This document shows positions 23,124 through 34,855 of a stretch of 64,000 nucleotides of DNA, piece after piece. The notes beneath the pieces are model-generated. The model saw only the letters and a list, made by a program, of their open reading frames with translations, made no database searches and was not told the DNA's origin. The position numbers and the translations under genes are program-made. Every line of letters begins with the position of its first letter. Positions within the stretch are counted from its first letter, which is position 1. Source of the stretch: Polytrichum commune (Eukaryota; Streptophyta; Polytrichopsida; Polytrichales; Polytrichaceae); contig OX485805.1 in assembly GCA_950295325.1 (NCBI GenBank), positions 51,052,758 through 51,116,757 of the forward strand. The letters run 5' to 3'.

Positions 23124-24576
23124 TAATATGACATGTTTGGTCACACAAGAAAGTGTCGTATTATCCTAATGCCGTACTTTGCATAAAATGCATTGTGCAT
23201 TCTATGCATCAACAATGTGCTCTCCTAGCAATTGCACATGTTCTTCAGTGAGCATTTATGCACTTCCAAGATTCAAAGAGGAAATGAGGTTTACCAATTC
23301 ATTTGATGCTTCTTCCAATCCCAATTTCTCACGTTCATCATCCATGGAAAAGTCGGCACTCCATTCTACAAGTAAAATCATGGAGATCCTTCAATCGTTT
23401 AGTATGATTTGGGGATTCATCTTTTTCCACACTTGAGAGCGCCACGTAATAGCATGCCTTACATTAGGTACCATTTTCTTCAAATCATGGTGAGTAGTAG
23501 AATAATCAAACTGAGAGAGAACTCATTCCACAAGCTTCTTCTTATATTGAATTGCAAATGAAGCAATCAATCCTTGATCCAAGGATTGTACTACACTTGT
23601 AACATTAGGTGGTAAGAATACAATAGGTAGTAAGGTTGAACAACCAAATGATCACCCCTACCAACATGCTTAGAGGAATGAGTAGGATAATTGTCCATAA
23701 TTAAAAATACCTTCAGCTTTTGAGATTTGAAATGTACATTGTGGCTCATCAGCCAACTCTCAAATACATATGATGCCATCCAAGTTGTTTGGTTTGCAAT
23801 CCATCACACATAATATGTTGGCAACCACTCTCAAAGCAACTTGGGCGTACAAACTGTAAATATTCATATATTTGAACTTTTTAGTGCATGATGTGTGCAC
23901 AACAAGAGTAAGAGTGAGACAGTTCTTCTATATTTTGTGCCCATGAATTTTTCCTTGCGCTAGTGTGTTGTTTGGTTGGGCATGATAAAATAAACCAATC
24001 TCATCCATATTGTAAACATCTATTGGTGCCATAATGAATGGGGAGGACGTTAGTGCTTACCAGATTGTGTGCAAGTTGTTTTGTTTGGAGATGTGGTCAT
24101 CAACACCGAAATCGTTGAAATCATAACCAAATTAAAAAGCATCCACCACTACTCAAGATGGCCACCACCTCCGGAGCCAAGAGAACGAAGAGTGACATGG
24201 GGACATCCACGAGTATAAGTCAGCAAGGACAATTACCTCCAACCTAAAGACATGTGCGAATTAGGTGTGAGAACAAATCTCAAATCAAGAAGAGAATCCA
24301 AAAACTTCCAGAACTCTAGTATGTGGATCTCGCAATCCCTAAACACTCAACATGCACCCAAACCCAAAGACTTAAAAGTGCAACGTTTGTTTTGAAACCA
24401 AGGTTTCCAACTAATCACCTTGAGTTAAGTTAAGGTAACCTAGTGATGAACTCATCATGTAGTCCCCGATCCCAAGGTTGATCCTCAATGTGGTGGGCCC
24501 CACCTCATGTCCACATATGATTGATTAATTTACCTGAATCATACAAAGAATCGGGCCCCCCCAAAATGTCGTATTA
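23124..24576 (-). mobile_element. Tigger/pogo-like DNA transposon relic
   Basis: The minus strand encodes decayed transposase. Candidate termini: TAATATGACATGTTTGG at 23124-23140 is matched by the reverse complement of CCAAAATGTCGTATTA at 24561-24576. Length is about 1.45 kb. The N-terminal DNA-binding part is not recognisable, so the element is truncated or internally deleted. Extra copies of TGTCGTATTA at about 23154 and 24662 leave the exact ends open. Confidence 0.5.
23440..24035 (-). pseudogene. Tigger/pogo-type DDE transposase fragment
   Basis: Minus-strand translation gives VYNMDEIGLFYHAQPNNTL near 24017-23960, the first catalytic-Asp region of Tigger/Jerky/pogo transposases (usually NADETGLF). 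It is followed by a QGKIHGHK block, then NILCVMDCKPNNLDG, then a 62-residue frame (23591-23779) with VFLIMDNYPTH, the second catalytic-Asp motif (family form LDNCPAH). Downstream comes a SFAIQYKKKLV segment as in the family's post-catalytic region. Several stops and frameshifts interrupt it. It cannot encode an active enzyme. Confidence 0.65.
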
Positions 24577-24629
24577 TGAGCGCCCGGTAGTCGTGATATT
24601 TGGGGTAAAAATTAACACCCGAAAGTCAT

Positions 24630-25015
24630 TGGGTTGAGGGGAAATGCGATGTATAATCGAGGTGTCGTATTAGACTGGTACCTTACAGGAGCCTTTATTC
24701 CTTTAGGAGGTCGTGCCCCTGCTCACCACTGTACCTCAATCATTGGCCGCCATTGGAGGGACCCATCCAAGCGTATGCTTGCCTCGCGCCTCCAGCCAAT
24801 GAGGCGCTCCCACGTCCGCAAATCCCAGGTGGCACTTTCGCAGAGCCAATCCAGAACAGCGAGGCCGAAGGGAAGGTCCCTGACGACGTGGCCGGGCTTC
24901 TTCGCCTAATTGCTGCTTGGCTAAGCCATATTGACCACGTGTGCCTACCGGCATGCAGGCATGCGGCGGCGCCGTGGGGCCCACCACGCAATCCTCCTTG
25001 CCCAGTTTTCTCCTC
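24630..25015. other. GC-rich island without a recognised gene
   Basis: Base composition rises sharply to roughly 60% GC against about 38% around it. Frames of 80-100 codons are open on both strands, as expected of GC-rich DNA, and none resembles a known protein. It contains GCCACGTG/CACGTG-like and GACGTGG strings of the sort seen in plant promoters. It may be a gene or promoter fragment carried by a transposon. Confidence 0.4.
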
Positions 25016-25717
25016 CATGATTTATTTTATTATTCAACCACAAATGTTTACAATGTAAAGTTGGATGATGACGTGGACTAGATTGCTCTGCCCACTCATT
25101 TATTCAAGGCATGGGTGGTGTGCGAATTAGACACAGGGGGGGGGGGAAAGTAACCCTATTTTGATGTCCTGTAATAAGCAAAATGAGCTTCGGTGTGGTG
25201 CCAACCAGTGTCCGGGAAGTTTTTGGGCATATATATATATATATATGTATGTATGTATATAGTCGGTCAAGATGCTAGTGATTCTAAATATAGCCGGTTA
25301 CATGTTGACATCGTCTTCCGGTTTTGTTGCTTTATTCATTTGAAATACATTCTTCTATAGATTCCTCTAAACTTTCTCCCCAAACTTTGGTCTTGAAGCT
25401 CCTAGTGTTGGCACATGAGCATGAACAACCACCTCAAGGATGGTTGACCACACGAAGTAGTGAGATTAATGATTTAAACGTGGCTATGGTTGTGATTGGC
25501 AATTACTATGCCTTTTTCATGGAAATAGAATCAAAGGAAGCAAACCACAACCAAACCACAAATATGACCACAACCGTGACCTCAATCACCACCGCCGCCC
25601 CATGTGTAAACGACCCTTGTGTAAACGACCCTTGTGTAAACGACCCTTGAGTCTCTTCACCACTCTAGAAACAACAATTGTAATCAAAAGAACACTATTA
25701 CATAATGCATTTATGTG

Positions 25718-25749
<32 letters not shown>

Positions 25750-26900
25750 TATAACACCAAATATTGCAATTAGACTTAGTCATTGAACTTCAAATAAATG
25801 AAAAGTTACTCAAGCTCACAATACTGCAATCGGGTTGCTTCCACACTAGTTTATCGACACTCCACACTATTTTGAGTCATCGTTATCATTGTAACAAAAT
25901 ACAATGGCTTTTCTTTAAATGTGGTTCCTATACAAATGGAGTACAAAAATTTACGAGTTTTTGTAGTCTAATTTTGATCCAAGGTAAACTGCATGGGTAG
26001 AAATGGGGAATCCGAATTGCACAGATCATGCCCTGCATCACACCAACTGGTCATACACATCCAGTCGATCACACCAGCCACGTATGATACCCTCCGTCGG
26101 CAACTCTGATTACAATAATGTGAAAAGAAAAAAAAGTGGTGGGCCAACCTCATCTCTATCTATTTCTCAACATAATCCTCAACAATTTCACGGCAATTGG
26201 AACCAAACGGGAAATTTGGTGTGACTGGAGCCTGATGATGAGTGTGTATGTGAGTGACGCACATTTTCATGAGCATGTGGCAGATTCCACAAGTGGCACC
26301 CAGGTGCACTCATATTCTTGATGTCACAAACTTATTAACAAATATATATAGCACAAACCTTGGGGTCAAACACATGCTCGCTCACCATTTTCATCACCCG
26401 GGCCACCTTGGGACCTTAATAACAACGTTGACCTCCTCAAAGGCATGCAAGTCAAGTTAAGGAGGGCAAAATCCACTTAATAGTTACTTGCCCCCTCCCT
26501 CCCTCCCTCCCTCCCACAACCCTGGAGGTTGGTTGGAGAGGTGGGGAAATTATTAACTTGTTTGCCAACCTGCATCTTTGGGATGCTCCGTCCACCCACA
26601 TGCTCGTGCAGGTCTTTGGGGGTTTGTCAAGGAGCCAACTGGAAAGACAAGACAAGGTTGGCGAGGGAGCAGAGGTTGTTCGGCATCAATCTTATCCAAA
26701 CCGTTGCCATTATGGACTTTCCCTCATCCAGGCCATATTTGTCATGCTCCTTTGGTCCACTCCCCGCCCTATATATGCAAGTTAAGAAGATGGGAATTGG
26801 AATCACCTGTGATGGAATAATCTCACACAAATCACTCCTCTCCTTTTCTTTCACTTGGGTTGACTTTCAAATTAGCATTGGAGCCAACCTTCAATCAATA
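25016..26900. other. Intergenic DNA with microsatellites
   Basis: Holds AT/GTAT runs (25229-25258, 25716-25739), the 15-bp repeat and a CCCT run (26491-26514). CCCTATATATGC at about 26768-26779 is a promoter-like TATA box after a GC-richer segment, but no gene follows. Confidence 0.45.
25602..25650 (+). repeat. 15-bp tandem repeat
   Basis: Three units of TGTGTAAACGACCCT. In the forward frame they read CVNDP three times at the end of a 108-codon open frame (25324-25650) that I do not recognise. Confidence 0.8.
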
Positions 26901-27000
26901 GCCCACCCACGCTTACTGGTGCGGGCCACCGGTGAACGATTCCTACCAGCAAGGGTTGTTTTTAGAACCAATTTAGCCAGCGTGAGCCATTGGTTGCATT
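26901..27000 (+). mobile_element. MITE fragment (CCCACACTTACTAGTG family)
   Basis: Starts GCCCACCCACGCTTACTGG then GCGGGCCACCGGTGAACG, matching the left end of the complete copy at 50917-51070. The right terminal repeat is absent, so it is truncated. Confidence 0.5.
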
Positions 27001-27361
27001 GAGGGAGGAACTTGGTTGGGCATAGGACGATGAAGCCAATATGGCTTGCAATAAAGAACTCGTAAGGAGACCTACGGATCTTTGAGCAATAGCGTGAGCA
27101 AGTAGCGAGCAATAATTTTGAAAAGAAAATAAAGATACAAGAAAATTAAATCACTCGTACCTTTGATTCTTAGAGCATATGTGCACCATGGTGCTCCCAA
27201 TGACGACGACCAATAAGGTGCCGAACTTTGCTATCCATGTTTGGACCAGTTATTGTTTCTTCAAGGTACCATTTGGTAACGAAGTGTTCCACATCTTTGG
27301 GAATGAAGTCTTTAATGGGTTTTCTATCACCCTTTGCCCAACATTCATTATCTTCTTTGGT

Positions 27362-27809
27362 GTCAAGTAGTTGCCTACAACAAAGAGCTCTTCAAAATGC
27401 TCTTCTCCTCAACCCCAATGCATTTTCCAACAACAAGAATGTTCAATCCAAAGGTAGTGGACACTATTGTTGCCTCAATGACATTTCTTGCAACATAATT
27501 ATCGTTACCCTTGGCAAACTTTGAGTGGTCTCAAACAAATGCAATACTAACACGAACAACCTCCTCACACCCTAGTATTTTCTTGCGCTTCAACACATAC
27601 TATGGCATGACATGTTGCAAAGTGCGTTCACCCAAACTACTTTCAACTACTAGTTTTTGAGATTCCAAGCCTCTTGTGTTGGTTGCCTCTAACAAAGATA
27701 CAACCCAACTTTTACCGAATAGGGATGCAACTTTTATTGAACACCCCAAACCTCCTAATGGTTGTCCATGACACTTAGTGCTAGACACATCTTGGGACCA
27801 CATTTTCAT
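27362..27809 (-). pseudogene. Decayed coding region, unknown protein
   Basis: One minus-strand frame is coherent over about 150 codons with three stops: MKMWSQDVSSTKCHGQPLGG, then LFGKSWVVSLLEATNTRG, then RKKILGCEEVVRVSIAFV, then DHSKFAKGNDNYVARNVIEA and ILVVGKCIGVEEKSILKSSL. The sustained amino-acid bias across stops points to relic coding sequence. The family is not recognised. A second minus-strand frame at 28208-28402 may belong to the same decayed unit. Confidence 0.3.
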
Positions 27810-28207
27810 AATGTGATCTCAAATTTTCTTGGCATTTCTTATGTTGTGCTTTGTTTCTGTGCTAAGCTCGAGTATATGAATCCTCATGGTTGCTAGTTTG
27901 GCCAACATCTTCTTACTATGATGACCTACAACTTGGGATTGCGTTTGTTTGTCATCCTATTACGAGGAGATCATGTGTAAACTATAATCTCACCTATATC
28001 AAACAAGCATGATTAGAGGTATCACAAATTTTTTGTGATATCCTACATGCATCAATAATTTCCTAGTAATGAATGAAAGCCAAATTCACTTAGCAGTTCA
28101 TACCAAGAAAACATAAAACAAAAGCACATATGTATTCCTTAGGTTGGTTATTGGAAATTTATTGGTACAAATCTTTCACATGAAGGTTTGACAATAGTTG
28201 CTTCAAC

Positions 28208-28402
28208 CTATTGTGGCATATAGACCTTTAACAAAGTAATACGGGGAGTTCTCCTTGTAGTTGGCAAGGTAGGAACACATTTGCAATTCATAATTTGGCA
28301 TATTGTATTTTTGTGGATCCTAAGCAGTGCTCCAAAGTTCCCTTTTGTCATCAAATGTCTCTTAGATTGATCCTTGTCCTTCACCAACATTCTATGTAGC
28401 AT
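28208..28402 (-). pseudogene. Possible transposase N-terminal fragment
   Basis: The 64-residue minus-strand frame contains SKRHLMTKGNFGALLRIHKN followed by TICQIMN. That layout (basic helix, KGxFGAL, short turn, then TIxxI) resembles the helix-turn-helix start of plant mariner-like transposases. The match is weak and no catalytic domain follows. Confidence 0.2.
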
Positions 28403-28639
28403 TTGAGGTGGTGTATGGAAAACCTCGTCTCATGATTCAAACTCATCACAAGATTATGGGTCGGACTCTATATCTTGGGAGCACCCAACCAAGCATCTCC
28501 AAACCTGATTGTGTATCCTCTGTTTCATCCAAGTTTTTTGAAACATCATGCATTGCTCCAATTGCCAACAACATCAAAAGAGAAAGGTATCAACACAAAA
28601 CGTACACACAAAGAATGCAAAGTATTCTTTAAACCATAG

Positions 28640-29884
28640 ACCCATGCTTTCAAGAAGAGAGACGAAGTCAAATAGGTAAGGTTATCTAATGTGGGTGGCT
28701 ACAATTCCATGGCGCCTAAACGAACGGCCAAGATGAAATCTTGGGTGGAGTAACCATTTAGATAGGAAGAATAAAATGACCCAGATATTTTAGGATGAGT
28801 GTGAGCAGGAAGGTGAGGGGTCACCTGAGAAGCAGGAGCCTGGAAGCATAATTTAAATTTGCCCACCAGTGAAGCAATTCCATTATTACAATGCACATGA
28901 AATGTGAACTATTTCATGTTTTATATCCTAGTGCCTTGGTGTAAGTATCATATGTTGATGTATGTATTTTATCATGTCAAATTATATTTGAAAAATGCTT
29001 TCTTCATGTAGCCATGATATTGTGTAATGTTGGCTTATGTATGGTGGCGTACTTAATGCTACACAATGGGTATAGAATACATCTTTAGTTCTATTGATAC
29101 ATAATTTTAAATTAAATGTAAGAAAAATTTAGGATTATTCCACTTGATATTTGTAGTCTTTTTTATTCCTTAAAATTTGGCCAATAGTTATGAGAACATA
29201 TACAAACAACACTACATGAATTAGAATGTTACCTTAGATAATCCCAATCCACGTGAATTAACTTTGTCCTATAAATGATTATGGTTCTCTAAATTATGGT
29301 TGAAAACATGCTTCACTAAATAAATCTAAGCATAGCAAGTATGTAATTTTATTTACATGTTATGTTTTTCATTAGAGATTCCTTCTTGACACCTCCATTG
29401 TACATGGACCCTGGTAAACGACATTACTACCTTAACATTACCTTGAGTCTAGGCTAATAAATTCCTTGACCTCCAATAACCATAGCATACTGTGGGTTGA
29501 TGTTTCAACTAAGCTTGATTGTCCATAAACCACCAAGATAAGAAATAAGACCTCTTTCTACAAGTTCTACCTTTGGAAATTGATTTTTCTATTGTTGGAA
29601 GTTAGTTGTAAAGAGAAATGCACATTTTTTGACAATTTGTTTCCCAACACATGAAATGTTACACATTTTTTAAATGAAAAGCGCTTTAGAGGAACCTATT
29701 GTCGTCGACATGTAGGTTCCCCCATGTCCAATATATGTCACACAAATTTTCGCTCATGCTAATAATACTATAAACCGCCACAGTAAGTAAGGATGATGAA
29801 TCCATAACTTTGTGTTACCAGAAAACACACCAAGGCTTGTCACACTGTTGAACTTGAACACGTGGATGGAACCTATGTTCGGGG
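28640..29884. other. AT-rich intergenic DNA
   Basis: No gene, repeat family or regulatory layout recognised. Confidence 0.5.
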
Positions 29885-30500
29885 AAAACTGACGGCTAGT
29901 TCATTATCAGCCGATGGATTTCCCCTCATGGCCGGTCCAAAATTCCAACCATCGGATGGCAATCCGACTGTAATTTCAATCCTCCGGCAATTAGCCGATG
30001 GACCAGAAAATGTCCCGGAAATGTAGCCGATTCTTCTTGTGAGGTACTGGATTTCAGCCGGAAGCATCCAGAGCGCTATTTGTCTGGGGCATCTGATGAT
30101 GCACTTGAGGAAGTACCCTAAACCTTAAACTTTTTGAATTATGCAACCTTTCCATGACCAAATCCAATTGCTTCTATGAAGAATTGGGGGACCCTTGCCC
30201 TTCAAGCGGTGAAGGCATTGCTAGGTTCAATTCTTGCCAAGGATATTAACTCTTCAAATTTAAAGTTTTGAACATGCCTTTCTTTTCACTTATTCAAGAT
30301 TTTGTACTAAGAAATGATTTCTAATAACTTTTCATACATTTTTTAAACAATTAGTGCCGATTTGAATTCCATTTAAACGGATATTGGCCAATGAAAATAT
30401 GAAAATATAGGCAATTGGCCGATTGATTTTACAAAAGACCGGCTCTTGCCGATGTAAATTGGAAAAAATCCGACCCTTCATAGCAACTACCGGCAATTAG
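29885..30500. repeat. GCCGAT-rich segment, transposon end-like
   Basis: About ten GCCGAT, GCCGG or ATCGG-type motifs occur in both orientations, including CCGGCAATTAGCC at about 29985 and 30490. Clustered short subterminal motifs of this kind are typical of DNA-transposon ends. It abuts the MITE starting at 30508. Confidence 0.3.
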
Positions 30501-30504
30501 CCAC

Positions 30505-30884
30505 TAAGGGCCGGTTTACACTACGGTGGAGAAGTCCACCGGTCATGAAAAAAAGGGCGTTTCTCAATTGTGATTGGTCGAAAATGCAACTCTTGACCGG
30601 TGGGTGTTTACACTAGGTGAAGAAAACAATGGTGGTGAACTTTTCTCATGAATGATAAAATGACATGGCCGCCTACATGGCGGCACTTTTTGGAGTTGGG
30701 CTTCTCTGGCCTCAAGAGGCCAGACAAGAAACTCCTCCTCCGGAGAAGCCCAACTCAATAAAAATATTTTATTGCCTTTAATTCTTCTCCGGCACATCCA
30801 CCATTTGCCTCATATAACCATGTCTTGGCCAAGCATTCTTGACCGACCGGAGGCCTTCTCCACCGTAGTGTAAACCAGCCCTAA
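30505..30884. mobile_element. Harbinger-like MITE (GGGCCGGTTTACAC)
   Basis: Element 30508-30881 (374 bp) begins GGGCCGGTTTACACTACGG and ends CCGTAGTGTAAACCAGCCC. A perfect TAA duplication sits at 30505-30507 and 30882-30884. It is non-coding, with a terminal repeat of about 29 bp and one mismatch. Confidence 0.8.
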
Positions 30885-30988
30885 GGCTTCAAAAACTTCC
30901 CGAACTCTGGATGGAACTCTTGAAACCTGTGAAGAAAGAAGCGCTTTACCCAATAATGTGTCTCTCCCTGGAATGGCAAGATGTGGGT

Positions 30989-31032
30989 ATATATATGGAC
31001 CCCAAGATTAGCAAACTACTGCCACTGTCTAC
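30989..31032 (+). promoter_or_regulatory. Promoter-like segment with TATA box
   Basis: TATATATATGG at 30989-30998, then ATTAGCAA and CTGCCACTGTCTAC (31007-31032). A near-identical ATTAGCAAGCTGCCGCTGTCTAC follows a TTTAAATAG box at 42.2 kb. No coding sequence follows in either place. Confidence 0.35.
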
Positions 31033-31084
31033 CCCATTTCCACTTTTGTGCATTCACCTTTGATCAATATCAAGCGGACAGGGG

Positions 31085-31113
<29 letters not shown>
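31085..31113 (+). repeat. Poly-A tract, 29 bp
   Basis: Uninterrupted A29 after CAGGGG, about 50 bp downstream of the promoter-like segment. It could be a retroposed 3' tail or a simple slippage tract. Confidence 0.95.
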
Positions 31114-31115
<2 letters not shown>

Positions 31116-32239
31116 AATGCAAGCCATCCTTTTAACTGCACAGATACATCATCCTGAACTGCTCTGGTGTGAACCTGTTTTGGTCCCAAGATCCAACATT
31201 TATTGTTGACCGTGCACTTGGTGGTGGTTCCCCCCACAGTCTATGAGGTGCTTATGGCCCTATTGGGTATGTGGTGGTAATAGGCAATCAATCTTGCCCC
31301 GGGCTAGATCACAACTTCATTCGGTTGGGTCCCTCCCACGCCTCCTTTACTGCCTGGTCATTATGCCCGCACATGCATGGGAACTCTTCCCCATTGAAAA
31401 CCAATGTGACAGTGCCGATTGCTTCCACATTGCCTCCTCAGCGGGAGTAAGGTTTCGAGCTTGTCGTGGGCTTGTTGCACTTGTCTGCTTTTGTCAAATC
31501 GTGTGTAACAATTATGTTTCCAAGCACTGTAGAGGTTGGAAAGTAAGTAACTTAGCTTGTCCCAAATCTTGTTTGGAAGGAAGTGTTTAAAGGATATAAG
31601 GACTTTTATCCCGACTCTCACTTTGCTGGAAAAGGTTTGAAGGATGTCTAAATAAGACATTGAGAAAGGTTATAACAAGTATTAGCAACAAAGATAGTTG
31701 CGTGCAAGCATGGTAAAGTGGACAACTCAGTCCTTGCAAAGGTTTACGTGAAAGTGATTCAAAACTATGTACTAACATTAAATTTTGTGAGGAAAAGAGT
31801 CATGAATATTTCCAAAAAAACATGTTGATTTACAAAGCCAAGCGATTTAAGTTGACAAAACACTTTAGAAAAAGTAATACATATCTTATAAGACTGTGCA
31901 TGGGTTGGGCAAGTAGGTGACACTGAACACGTGTTTGTCTAAAATTTGTTTTAAATACGATCAAATTACATTATTGATGTCATCTTGATATTTTATATTT
32001 GAGTACTTAGCACAACAATAGAGGGCACAATCCAATTTTAAAAACATCTTGCTACTACTTTGTGCATCGGACTAGACCAATTAAGATTTTAGTAAACCGA
32101 AGCACTTCTTGGGTCCACTTTACCAACACTCAATTTCAATTGTTTGCACTCAATTTCAACAAGGCTATGCTACAATGTGAAGTGGTTTTATAAGAATTGC
32201 ACTGCACCGATAGTCATCCAAGACATAACGTGTTGAAAA

Positions 32240-32650
32240 GGCATAAAACCATCATCACCAAGTGCGACTCCTCGGGTGGTTTAATTGATGGTTTAGAGTG
32301 TTGGACCCCCGTGTAGAAGACTCTTTGAAGGGCATCAATGTTGTCATCACGAAGCCTCTTACCAAAGCGGAGATGTTGTCATTACCAACTAACAATGACA
32401 ACTTGACTAACGATGCTAATAAAGAGGAGTTGTTCATTACAAAGGCGAAGGAGCCGCGAAAGAAGGCACAAGTCAAAGCTAAGCTTGCTTGTATAGAGTT
32501 GGAGAAGCGCAATTGACAATTTGTTGAAGAGCAATAGATTTTACAAAGACTAACAAACTTAGGAAAGGCTTGTGATCTAGGGGTTATTTTGGAAGAAACA
32601 TTCAAGTCAATCACGTGGCATATATCTCTCATAAGACTCTGGAATGACAT
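32240..32650 (+). pseudogene. Possible coding relic, Lys/Glu-rich
   Basis: The plus frame from 32298 gives 72 residues with KEELFITKAKEPRKKAQVKA and LACIELEKRN. It stops at 32514-32516 and continues in frame past two stops with LTNLGKACDLGVILEETFKS and ITWHISLIRLWNDMR. The charged helical composition is protein-like; the family is unknown. The minus-strand 131-codon frame over the same span is taken as its shadow. Confidence 0.3.
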
Positions 32651-32999
32651 GAGGTGACTAGCTATCAGTAAGTTTGATTCGACTTTGACTCATGGATACC
32701 CGTTATTGCAAGACTTATTAATGTAGAGACTAGGATTATTCGAACAAGGTAGGCTGGCAAAGGAATCCAAACATTAAATTGGACCTTTCATATGCGACCA
32801 CACTGTGCCTATGCAGCCTTGACTAGGTAAGAGTTTTAAGAGTTGGATAACCCTAGGCTTTTGAAAGGAGTCCTTACTTATAGGCCATGTGATACGCGTC
32901 GTATGTTGTGGTGTGGGCTTATGATATTCTTTGTGCATAAGTCTTAGCATAAAATGCAGACTAGTAAATTAAAAAGCAAAGGTCCAATGTCACAAGGCA

Positions 33000-33198
33000 C
33001 ATAACATTATCAAGTAACGTGCGTTTGTTTGTTCAAGTCATAACATTATTCAAATCCATAATAGTGTTATGTGGGACTGCATAACACTATTATGGATTCG
33101 AGTAATGTTATGATATGAATCTGCACTTAATTGCATCATCATGTGGTTATATTCTCAGGTCCCACATGAACGAATGCACATTACTTAATAATGTTATG
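33000..33198. mobile_element. Nested palindromic foldback element
   Basis: Outer arms 33000-33030 and 33168-33198 (CATAACATTATYAAGTAAYG type). Between them lies a complete inner hairpin: arms 33039-33071 and 33080-33112, CATAACATTATTCAAATCC paired with its complement with two mismatches, and an 8-nt loop. The inner arm sequence is shared with the 119-bp array at 19.2 kb and the foldback at 54.5 kb. Confidence 0.75.
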
Positions 33199-34390
33199 TA
33201 ATATAGTTTGGCATCGTATATTGAAATATAATGTATGCATGGTTTTTTCTTGTTCCATCTAAACCATGGCTCTATTCTAGGGGAATGTCGTGTAGCAATG
33301 TCCGGGGAGGTTTTTTTTGGGCATAATCTATCAAATTCCTAGTGTTTCCAAACCCTCGCATTATAAGAGTCAAGGGTTTAAAAAAAAGTGAAGGGTAAAC
33401 CCTTCACCACTAGCTGTGGCATGGACGGGGCCCTCTCATAAAATATGGAATGACAATGGTGTATCCTGGCATCTCCAGTCCGGGTCATGGGAGTAACATG
33501 TCACCTACTCATAACCTTGCCCATGTCCAATGTTCCATGTCATGTGTCCCGTGTCTCGGGATCCAAATATTGGAATTGTGACACATCAAACCTCTAGAAT
33601 GGGACCATGGTCATATTTTGGGAAAAAAGCATATCCTCAACAAGGTTGCACTTTGGTATAATATGTTTGAATGTGGACATCCATGCCATCATGTGTGCAT
33701 GTAGCAAACAACATTTTATAAAGAGGATTTAAAAAAATGAATCTATAATTTTGAAACTAGATCTAGCGCATTAGTTGGCAAGGAGATCCTCATGAAACCC
33801 TAGGGTATTGAATGAATATGAAAGATTAGCCTTTTGGTCAAGTATAATGTAACGCCCAATTATTTCACATTGCATTGGTGTTTTGGTGCTAGTTTAGTGG
33901 TTTGAGGCTTGCATATAGACATTGCAACACATTATATTTTGTGTTCTAGTTGATATACTGGATTTGGAGTAAATGTTGCACCACATTGTGGTGATGGAGT
34001 TTAACAGCAATGCTTGTAGTGAGGATATTTCCTCTTGCTAACTTGTTTGAAGCTTTGATTTTTGCTACCTCAAAGGGTTATGAGGTTTCCTCCTTCCAAC
34101 CTCACTTGAAGCCTCATTGAGATTGCCACATAGGGTTTGTGAGGTTTCATCTTTCTTTGCATAGGCCTTTGGGTTTTTTTCCTCAAACATTATGTTGTAA
34201 CACGGAGATTTGCTCATTCAAAGACCTTGCAACCTTGTTTTGAGACACTAGTCGTTACTACCTTGTAGGTTTTGACCTATGTTCACTTCATTCTCATCAA
34301 ATGTGGCACTTGTTGGTTGTCGCTTCATGATTCTTCATTGGCATTATTCTATCTCATTGTCATTTCACTTCTTCACAATGTATATTGTTC

Positions 34391-34855
34391 TCTAGCTATT
34401 GACAAGACTTCACAGGGAGGTCACTCCATTGTCAAGTTGAACACCACGTGCGAACAAAGTTTGCTACCCCTAAATTACATGCCAAAGATAATTTTAAATT
34501 TTATGATATTTTTTTATACATACACATAACCATTGATAGTATCTTCTGTATATTTTCTTTGAAATTTCTAGTCATCTTCATTTTTTTAGTAACTATTTTA
34601 GTTAAATTCTGCATCATTCTAGTTAGAAATGGTATTTTCAATTAAAAAAATAAATCATCATATTTAGATACCATTTCTTATAATGTAATATGTAATGTGC
34701 ATATCTACTCATGAAATTTTTTTGATAAAAGTTTGACCCATTTTGGTGATGCTCTATGTAAAAAATGGGAATTTTTACATGTAAAGTGTTTGCACGTGGT
34801 TGTTCAACTTTACAATGGGGTGACCTCCCCGTGCAAGACTTGTTTGTGCTAGTTG
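34391..34855. mobile_element. MITE with ~60-bp terminal inverted repeats
   Basis: Left arm 34402-34461 contains GGGAGGTCACTCCATTGTC and AGTTGAACACCACGTGC. Right arm 34783-34842 is its reverse complement at roughly 80% identity, and similarity extends outward to CTAGC. The 320-bp interior is AT-rich and non-coding. Confidence 0.65.

Noticed and set aside
24634-25058. Four overlapping frames of 83-101 codons on both strands
   Set aside because: All are open because the block is GC-rich; none looks like a protein, so only the island itself is reported.
26529-27002. 157-codon open frame on the plus strand
   Set aside because: It runs through a CCCT repeat edge, a TATA-like box and into a truncated MITE; several other frames are open over the same span.
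31243-31660. 115-codon plus and 99-codon minus frames
   Set aside because: They are mirror frames over the same DNA with no domain or promoter support despite the TATA-like box at 30989.
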